Assembly: GCA_031418215.1 (NCBI GenBank)
Contig: JANOXC010000198.1
Coordinates: 1-11,472, forward strand
Source of the DNA: JANOXC01 sp031418215
Lineage (GTDB): Bacteria; Bacteroidota; Bacteroidia; AKYH767-A; OLB10
Reading direction: 5' to 3'
Length of the DNA: 11,472 nucleotides
Under the pieces are notes generated by a model, which worked only from the letters and a program-made list of their open reading frames with translations, did no database searches and was not told the origin of the DNA. The first letter of the stretch is position 1. Every line of letters begins with the position of its first letter. Positions 6,490 through 11,472 of the stretch are shown here, piece after piece. Position numbers and translations under genes: made by a program.

Positions 6490-7445
6490 GACAGCTACTT
6501 TTTTTGTTTTTGTTTTTAATTGTCTCTAGTTGTAAAAAAGATAAAATTAGTTTAGAGGTCACAGAAATCCCAAGCCATACTAATATGGATTTGCGTTCAA
6601 TTTCAAATGATGGCAGCGATAATATATACATAACCGGTGGAAATGATGATCACGGAATAATTTTAAAGTCTGAAGATGCAGGAATTAGTTTTAGCATTTT
6701 TAATAGTGATTTTAATCAACGAATTAATGATTTGGTTTGGCTTGATAGTAATAATGTTTTTATCGTAGGCAATGACTTTAAAGCATTTCACTCCAATGAT
6801 CAGGGCGGCACATGGCAACCGGTTTGGTTTAATGGTTTTATTTCCCTGGAATACCTAACAGACCTCCTTAAGATTACAGCTTTGAATGATAGCACGTTGT
6901 TTTTTTGCGGCGGATGGCAATTCGGTAAAGGTGTTATTGGCAAAAGTGTAGATAAAGGAATTAGTTGGAGTTATACACCATTGGACCATGAGATGCGATC
7001 CATCAAATTCTTTGATGATAGTCATGGTATTTGCGTTGGCTATGGCGCTTTACTCTTTACAAATAATGGTGGAATTGACTGGCACTTTAGTGACGCCAAG
7101 AATCAATTCTGGACGAGCCTAGTTATCAATCAAAATATTGCTTTAGCCTGTAGTTATACCGGAGCTATTGCGCAAAGTGAAGACATGGGAATTACCTGGC
7201 ATATATTGCGCAACGCGAATACGCTATTACAAAACAGCGGTCATTTTAATTCGATTCATACAATTGATGGAATAAATTTATATTGTGCCGGATTTAGCGG
7301 AGATTTTATTTATTCTGAAAATACAGGGAGCGATTGGAAATCGGTGACTTCTTTTGCTTCTAATTCCATAAATGATGTTTTATTGATTAAAGACAAAGAA
7401 GGTCTCTGCGTTGGAGATGAAGGCAAAATTTTTCATTTCCATTAA
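6486..7445 (+). CDS. Asp-box (YCF48-like) beta-propeller lipoprotein
   Basis: This 319-residue protein is probably an envelope lipoprotein. I place the start at TTG 6486, which gives a compact lipoprotein signal, MRQLLFLFLFLIVSSC, with lipobox VSSC and lipidated C16. The frame stays open back to a GTG at 6450, but that adds 12 residues that break up the n-region. The TTG overlaps the stop of the upstream gene (TTGA), so translation is probably coupled. The mature part carries six Asp-box repeats of the form SxDxGxxW: SEDAGISF (62-69), SNDQGGTW (103-110), SVDKGISW (154-161), TNNGGIDW (192-199), SEDMGITW (231-238) and SENTGSDW (277-284). Spacing is 38-51 residues, and a final GDEGKIFHF could close a seven-bladed propeller. 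YCF48 relatives assist photosystem II assembly in cyanobacteria; in Bacteroidota the fold is common in surface proteins of unknown role. Pairing with an oxidase subunit hints at a membrane-complex assembly role, which is speculative. Confidence 0.82.
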   Translation: MRQLLFLFLFLIVSSCKKDKISLEVTEIPSHTNMDLRSISNDGSDNIYITGGNDDHGIILKSEDAGISFSIFNSDFNQRINDLVWLDSNNVFIVGNDFKAFHSNDQGGTWQPVWFNGFISLEYLTDLLKITALNDSTLFFCGGWQFGKGVIGKSVDKGISWSYTPLDHEMRSIKFFDDSHGICVGYGALLFTNNGGIDWHFSDAKNQFWTSLVINQNIALACSYTGAIAQSEDMGITWHILRNANTLLQNSGHFNSIHTIDGINLYCAGFSGDFIYSENTGSDWKSVTSFASNSINDVLLIKDKEGLCVGDEGKIFHFH

Positions 7446-7719
7446 ACTGCTTGTAAAGTCAAGTTTTTTATCAAGGTAAATCAATGCTTTATTTTGCTTA
7501 ACTTACTTAACAACAAATACTTAGTTGCTAATTGTTATTTTTCATATAACGGCTAATCAAGAAAAAGATCTGTTTAATTCAATCATTAATAGTCTCTTAA
7601 TATTGATTATTAACTCCTTAATGTTAAAAAATGGGCGAACGGTTCATAAGTTGAGGTGAAATTTGTTTTATCTTTGACCAAAATATTGCAACCTTAACCC
7701 AATCAAATAAGCTAAAAAA
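7446..7719. other. Non-coding leader region upstream of the coiled-coil lipoprotein gene
   Basis: These 274 bp are strongly AT-rich and hold no open frame that I would call a gene and no tRNA or terminator hairpin. Between 7594 and 7625 there are two related boxes, CTCTTAATATT (7594-7604) and CTCCTTAATGTT (7614-7625), 20 bp apart. An inverted repeat, TTAATA-N5-TATTAA, overlaps them at 7597-7613. A promoter-like element follows at 7669. The upstream lipoprotein gene shows no intrinsic terminator here. Confidence 0.5.
7651..7676 (+). promoter_or_regulatory. Candidate Bacteroidota promoter for the coiled-coil lipoprotein
   Basis: TATCTTTG at 7669-7676 matches the -7 consensus TAnnTTTG. A TTG at 7651-7653 could serve as the -33 element, although the 15 nt gap is shorter than the usual spacing of about 20. 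Transcription would start near 7680, giving a leader of about 40 nt that lacks a Shine-Dalgarno sequence and is A-rich just before the ATG at 7720. Confidence 0.6.
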
Positions 7720-8583
7720 ATGAAAAAACTAGTTTTAATGCTTTCAGGTATTTCTATGTTGGTTTCCTGTGGCCCCGATTACAAAGCAGAAGTTGATCGA
7801 ATGATGCATGAGCGCGACAGCTTAATGACAATGTTCGACACAAAAGATGCGACAATTAATGGCTACATGACTGATATTATGAATATCCAAACCAGTCTTG
7901 ATAGTCTTACTATGCAAGAAGAAGTGCTGATGCGCAGTAATCCAACTGATGCCGAAGCTTCTCAGGATACAAAGGTTCGTATTCAAAACAGCATGCAGGC
8001 CATCCGCGATCTTATTGAATCAAATAAGAAAAAGCTAGGTGATTTGCAAGGCCGTATCAGGAAGAGCAATGTAAAAATTGCTGAATTGGAAAGCCTTATG
8101 AAAGGGTTGAATACCCAGATTGAAGAAAAAGATGCTAATATGGTAGCTCTTAATCAACAGATTACCAATTTAAATGGAACTATTGTAGTAATGCAAGGTT
8201 CTATGGATACTATGAAAATGGACAATGCAGCTAAAAGCCAGGAGATTGCAGATAAAATAAACAAACTTCATACTGCTTATTATACCATCGGGACTTATAA
8301 GCAATTGCGTGATAAAAAGGTTATTGCCAAACAAGGTGGATTCCTAGGTATGGGAAAGAGCCAGAATATGGTTCCTGATTTTAACAAAGATGCTTTTACA
8401 CAAATTGATTATACTGCTGTAAACACGATTGCAGTTGTAGGTAAAAATGCCAAAATGGTTAGTACTCACCCAACCGGCAGTTATAAATTACAACGTGAAA
8501 ATGATAAAATTAAAGCTATTGAAATAACTGACCCGGAAAATTTCTGGAAAGCTTCAAAATATTTAGTAGTTGTAACTGACTAA
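7720..8583 (+). CDS. Coiled-coil lipoprotein of unknown function
   Basis: The protein has 287 residues. The N-terminus MKKLVLMLSGISMLVSC is a lipoprotein signal with lipobox LVSC, so C17 is probably lipidated and the protein sits in the envelope. Residues 22-185 are heptad-like and rich in Met, Asn, Asp, Lys and Gln, with a likely break near 72-84 (SNPTDAEAS), so at least two coiled-coil stretches are expected. A globular tail of about 100 residues follows. It holds HTAYYTIGTYKQLRDKKV (184-201), GGFLGMGKS (206-214), a VSTHPTGSYKL strand (247-257) and an ending of FWKASKYLVVVTD. I do not recognise an assigned function; from memory similar proteins recur in Bacteroidota. It is a single-gene unit with its own promoter-like element and terminator. 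It might be a spacer or scaffold between membrane and cell wall, which is inference from shape only. The ATG start is clear. Confidence 0.85.
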   Translation: MKKLVLMLSGISMLVSCGPDYKAEVDRMMHERDSLMTMFDTKDATINGYMTDIMNIQTSLDSLTMQEEVLMRSNPTDAEASQDTKVRIQNSMQAIRDLIESNKKKLGDLQGRIRKSNVKIAELESLMKGLNTQIEEKDANMVALNQQITNLNGTIVVMQGSMDTMKMDNAAKSQEIADKINKLHTAYYTIGTYKQLRDKKVIAKQGGFLGMGKSQNMVPDFNKDAFTQIDYTAVNTIAVVGKNAKMVSTHPTGSYKLQRENDKIKAIEITDPENFWKASKYLVVVTD

Positions 8584-8606
8584 GAACAACAAATAGACCT
8601 TTCAAT

Positions 8607-8641
8607 AAAAAAGCTGCTTTAGGGCATAGGGCAGCTTTTTT
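8607..8641. terminator. Bidirectional intrinsic terminator between convergent genes
   Basis: AAAAAAGCTGC (8607-8617) pairs with GCAGCTTTTTT (8631-8641). The inner TTTA/TAGG adds weaker pairs around a GGGCA loop. The A-tract on one side and T-tract on the other give a GC-rich core followed by U residues on both strands. It can therefore stop the coiled-coil lipoprotein transcript (24 nt after its stop) and the folD-queE-OmpA transcript (28 nt after its stop). Confidence 0.9.
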
Positions 8642-8668
8642 ATTTTGTATAATTTACAGAGAACTTAA

Positions 8669-10621
8669 TTACATTGATTTAATTTTAACATCTGTTCTGC
8701 GATTTTGACCTCTCCCCTCTTCAGTATCATTTGATGCAACAGGAACGATGTCGCCATAACCTTTATAAGATACCCGGATTGCAACAATGCCTTTTCCAAT
8801 TAAATAATCATAAACAGCTTTGGCGCGGTTTTCAGATAATAATTGATTGTTCTTTTTATCCCCGGTATTGTCAGTATGCCCACCTATTTCAATTTTAATG
8901 GCTGGATTTAAATTTAGAAACTGTATCAGTTTGCCTAATTCAGCATATGATTCTGATTTGAGGCCATATTTATTTACATCAAAAAATATATTTTTAAGCA
9001 CTACCGTCTCCCCCACTGCGGGTTTCTTTAATGCAATATTTAATGAATATGCTTGCTGTATATCAACCACATTTTTACATTCGAAACTTTCGCTATGAAA
9101 CAGGTATGATTCCTTATTTACATTAAGCATGTATGTTTTTCCTGCCGGTAAACAAGCAAGAAATTCACCACTCGTTTTTTCAGTTGAACTACTCATCACA
9201 ACGTTTCCTGTTGCCACGTCAATTATTTCAAAGTTAGCTGATAATGGCATTTTTGTAGTCGCATCAGTTACTTTTCCTCTAACAAAACTGGTTAGCAGCG
9301 GCCTCGCTTCTTTATACAAATCAAATACATATATATCAAGTTTTCCAAATCCACCCGGCCGGTCGCTTGCAAAATAAGCACGTAATCCATCAGCACTTAC
9401 AACAAAGCTGTTTTCATCATTAAAAGTGTTGATAGGATAACCTAAATTGACCGGATCGCCCCAGCTTCCATCTTGTTGTTTTCTTGCCATGTATATATCT
9501 AATCCACCCATTCCAGGCAAACCATCAGAGCTGAAATAAATCGTTTGGTTGTCAGGATGAATAAAAACAGATTCTTCATTTCCTGAAGTGTTAATTTTAT
9601 CACTTATTGACTTTGGAACACTCCAAGTCATATCACTCTGAAAAACCGAATAATATATATCGGTGTGGTCCTTTTGAGTTGCAGCTTTTACACTCCTTGT
9701 AAAATATAAAGTTTTCCCATCAGACGAAAAAGAAGGTTGTGATTCAAATAAACCAGTATTAATGGGAGATCCAAGATTGATTGGTTTTGTCCAGTTTAAA
9801 TCAGGTTTCAATTGTGATAAATATAAGTCGCAACTTCCTTTTCCATCTTCTTTGTTACAAGCTGTAAAAAATAAAGCATGACCATCGGCAGAAATACTTG
9901 GAGCTCCTTCATTCTCCGTTGAATTTAATGGGGCAGGTAAATGAATTGAGGGAGACCATTGATTATTCAGCCATTTACTCATAAAAAAATCTTCCTGATG
10001 CCCATACATAGACTGCTTGTCTTGAATGTCGCGTGTAAAAATTAATGTTTGCTGATCCACAGTGAAGGAAAAATAATATTCACCATCTTTAGTATTTACC
10101 GATTCTCCAAGGTTTTTGGGATCGAATGGAACCGGATGTTTCTTTGCTTCAATTGCAAAACGGCAATTAGAAGCACTTCTTTCAACTTGTTTTTTCTTTT
10201 CGGCCTTAATTCCAGGATAACTGAGGTACTTATTAAAATGCGAAAGTGCATCATTGTATAAACCAATCTTCAATTCAAGATTACCACAACGGGAATAATT
10301 ATTAGGAAAGAAATCAGGTTTTACAGAGAATGAATGAACATATTGCTCAATAGCTTCTGAATTTTGGTTTTGCTCTTCATAAATTGTTGCCATTAATATA
10401 TAGGCTTCCACAAAATTTGAATCTTTGCTAGCGGCCTGTCTTAAATTACGGAGGGCCTCATCATTTTGTCGTGCATTAAATGCCTGAACTCCTTTTTCAT
10501 AGCTCTTGATTGCAGCTTTTGAACTGCTGCTATACCTATCGCTCTGTGAAAATGTTATTGAAGGGAGTAAAATTAAAAATAGACTAAACTGAAATATTTT
10601 CAAAGCAGTTTTTCTTAGCAT
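8669..10621 (-). CDS. TPR / PD40 beta-propeller / OmpA-family protein, PorE-like
   Basis: This is a 650-residue envelope protein. Its domains run in order: a signal peptide (1-25, no lipobox cysteine); TPR-like helices (about 38-135); a WD40-like PD40 propeller (about 175-435); a carboxypeptidase-regulatory-like beta-sandwich (about 446-532, from VRGKVTDATTKMPL); and an OmpA C-terminal peptidoglycan-binding domain (about 540-648). Four propeller repeats share a (P)(I/L)NT...E...(F/P)S(x)DG pattern, for example LGSPINTGLFESQPSFSSDG. The OmpA part has FFDVNKYGL, GHTDNTGD and LSENRA, in which the Asp and Arg that bind diaminopimelate are kept (D584, R599), followed by NRRTDV. This is the domain order of PorE, a type IX secretion component in Porphyromonas. 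PorE is a lipoprotein, whereas this one appears to have an ordinary signal peptide. Related OmpA/PD40 paralogues are frequent in the phylum, so PorE identity is only possible. It lies 6 nt after queE and ends at the shared terminator. Confidence 0.88.
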   Translation of the reverse strand: MLRKTALKIFQFSLFLILLPSITFSQSDRYSSSSKAAIKSYEKGVQAFNARQNDEALRNLRQAASKDSNFVEAYILMATIYEEQNQNSEAIEQYVHSFSVKPDFFPNNYSRCGNLELKIGLYNDALSHFNKYLSYPGIKAEKKKQVERSASNCRFAIEAKKHPVPFDPKNLGESVNTKDGEYYFSFTVDQQTLIFTRDIQDKQSMYGHQEDFFMSKWLNNQWSPSIHLPAPLNSTENEGAPSISADGHALFFTACNKEDGKGSCDLYLSQLKPDLNWTKPINLGSPINTGLFESQPSFSSDGKTLYFTRSVKAATQKDHTDIYYSVFQSDMTWSVPKSISDKINTSGNEESVFIHPDNQTIYFSSDGLPGMGGLDIYMARKQQDGSWGDPVNLGYPINTFNDENSFVVSADGLRAYFASDRPGGFGKLDIYVFDLYKEARPLLTSFVRGKVTDATTKMPLSANFEIIDVATGNVVMSSSTEKTSGEFLACLPAGKTYMLNVNKESYLFHSESFECKNVVDIQQAYSLNIALKKPAVGETVVLKNIFFDVNKYGLKSESYAELGKLIQFLNLNPAIKIEIGGHTDNTGDKKNNQLLSENRAKAVYDYLIGKGIVAIRVSYKGYGDIVPVASNDTEEGRGQNRRTDVKIKSM

Positions 10622-10627
10622 GATATT

Positions 10628-11242
10628 TTATGGGACATTTATTACTTTATGCGTTTGCAAAGAAATCTGCCATTGTGGATTTAGTTTAACATAATCTACA
10701 ATCAATGGTATTACCTTGTCAAAACTACTATGTTCAGGCTGTAACAAGAGTTTGCATTTTTCATTAACTAATGCAGCATGTTGTTCAGCCCATGCAAAAT
10801 CACTTTTATTAAAAATAATTACTTTTAATTCATTGGCCTGTTTCAAAACTGATGAAACGGGTTCTTTAAATTTTTTTGGTGAAACACAAACCCAATCCCA
10901 TTGCCCTGATAAATTGTATGCCCCTGATGTTTCGACACAAGTGCTAAAACCATTTAGTTTTAATTGTTCACAAAGATTATCAAGATTGTACATTAAAGGT
11001 TCTCCACCAGTAATAACGACAATTCTTGCGGGATGTTGTAATGCCATTTCGACCAGTAAACTAACTGCAAGAACAGGATGTTTTTCAGCATCCCATGATT
11101 CCTTCACGTCACACCAAACACAACCCACATCACAACCACCCAACCTAATAAAATAAGCAGCTTTCCCGGTATTAATTCCCTCTCCCTGTATGGTATAATA
11201 ATGTTCCATTACGGGCAGCGCATGAACTGATATATCTTTCAT
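10628..11242 (-). CDS. queE: 7-carboxy-7-deazaguanine synthase (radical SAM)
   Basis: QueE converts 6-carboxy-5,6,7,8-tetrahydropterin to 7-carboxy-7-deazaguanine with a 4Fe-4S cluster and S-adenosylmethionine. This is a step towards preQ1 and the queuosine tRNA modification. With the start at ATG 11242 the protein has 204 residues. The radical SAM cysteines are C37, C41 and C44 in GGCDVGCVWCD (CxxxCxxC). TIQGEG (17-22), VVITGGEP (75-82), ETSG (104-107), SPKK (121-124) and the C-terminal QTHK (196-199) are typical of QueE. An in-frame ATGATG at 11269 would add nine residues and overlap folD by 26 nt. I prefer 11242 because it begins 1 nt after the folD stop (TAAAATG) and leaves the conserved PVMEHYYTIQGEG near the N-terminus. 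The gene ends 6 nt before the OmpA-family gene, so folD, queE and that gene are probably one transcript. Confidence 0.94.
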   Translation of the reverse strand: MKDISVHALPVMEHYYTIQGEGINTGKAAYFIRLGGCDVGCVWCDVKESWDAEKHPVLAVSLLVEMALQHPARIVVITGGEPLMYNLDNLCEQLKLNGFSTCVETSGAYNLSGQWDWVCVSPKKFKEPVSSVLKQANELKVIIFNKSDFAWAEQHAALVNEKCKLLLQPEHSSFDKVIPLIVDYVKLNPQWQISLQTHKVINVP

Positions 11243-11243
11243 T

Positions 11244-11472
11244 TTATGCTTGCTGGTAAGTGGCATCATTATATATGCTTTTTCTTGAAGCCAGTAGCGT
11301 ATTGTGCATCAATGCCATTATGGTCATTGGTCCTACTCCACCGGGAACCGGAGTAATGAAGCTGCATTTAGGCGCTACTTCATCGAATTTTACATCGCCC
11401 GACAAACGGTAACCTGATTTTGTTTCAGAAGACATTAAACGCGTTATACCAACATCAATAACAACTGCGCCT
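11244..11472 (-). CDS. folD: FolD bifunctional methylene-THF dehydrogenase/cyclohydrolase, C-terminal end (5' end outside window)
   Basis: FolD interconverts 5,10-methylene-tetrahydrofolate and 10-formyl-tetrahydrofolate with NADP, supplying one-carbon units for purines and formyl-methionine. Only the last 75 residues lie in the window; the frame is open through the right edge. They begin GAVVIDVGITRL, in the NADP-binding fold, continue through LSGDVKFDEVAP, and contain the family signature PVPGGVGPMTIMAL. An internal ATG exists at 11435, but the conserved GAVVIDVG upstream shows it is not the true start. The stop at 11246-11244 is 1 nt from the preferred queE start. Only about a quarter of a usual protein of some 290 residues is present, so the catalytic lysine and tyrosine region cannot be checked. 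Confidence 0.95.
   Translation of the reverse strand, partial: GAVVIDVGITRLMSSETKSGYRLSGDVKFDEVAPKCSFITPVPGGVGPMTIMALMHNTLLASRKSIYNDATYQQA

Noticed and set aside
7446..7719. Possible small RNA or riboswitch in the longest non-coding gap
   Set aside because: I could find no stable multi-stem structure, no T-tract terminator and no known riboswitch core, only short AT-rich repeats.
8847..10261. Open frames on the plus strand across the OmpA-family gene
   Set aside because: They are antisense to a 650-residue protein with clear domains. They are short, lack start-region signals and show no family features.
10716..11156. 146-residue open frame antisense to queE
   Set aside because: QueE on the other strand has all radical SAM and family motifs. 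The antisense frame is Cys/Ser-rich with no domain and is a shadow.
1..11472. Mobile elements, CRISPR, toxin-antitoxin or phage defence genes
   Set aside because: No transposase, integrase, terminal inverted repeats, regularly spaced repeats or known defence domains were seen. Every gene of recognised function is core metabolism or envelope.

Overview
This window is a stretch of ordinary chromosome from a member of the Bacteroidota. The case rests on several points. Base composition is AT-rich. There are almost no Shine-Dalgarno sequences, and three intergenic sites match the Bacteroidota -7 promoter element TAnnTTTG. The protein families also fit: a TPR/PD40/OmpA protein with the domain order of the type IX secretion protein PorE, a coiled-coil lipoprotein, an Asp-box (YCF48-like) lipoprotein and a short heme-copper oxidase subunit III. 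The lpxB gene shows a Gram-negative outer membrane. I cannot assign a genus. No mobile element, CRISPR array, tRNA, rRNA or clear mark of horizontal transfer was seen.

Layout. (1) 1-3048, plus strand: the 3' part of gyrA (DNA gyrase A, open at the left edge), then a secreted TPR protein 52 bp later, ending in a strong intrinsic terminator. (2) 5693-3141, minus strand: a tightly packed four-gene cluster, surE, two small multi-pass membrane proteins of unknown function, and lpxB. The first two junctions overlap and the last gap is 33 bp. (3) 5860-7445, plus strand: a stand-alone heme-copper oxidase subunit III-like membrane protein, coupled by a TTGA stop/start overlap to an Asp-box propeller lipoprotein. 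(4) 7720-8583, plus strand: a coiled-coil lipoprotein of unknown function with its own promoter, closed by a hairpin that can act on both strands. (5) 11472-8669, minus strand: the end of folD (open at the right edge), queE and a 650-residue PorE-like envelope protein, with gaps of only 1 and 6 nt.

The themes are housekeeping (DNA topology, one-carbon metabolism, queuosine precursor synthesis, lipid A synthesis, nucleotide clean-up) and cell envelope proteins (one TPR, two lipoproteins, one peptidoglycan-anchored OmpA protein). Three genes use non-ATG starts (lpxB TTG, surE GTG, the Asp-box lipoprotein TTG), so automatic start calls here deserve care. I found no strong candidate for a wholly new system. 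The most interesting unknowns are the two small membrane proteins locked between surE and lpxB, and the oxidase-III/propeller lipoprotein pair.
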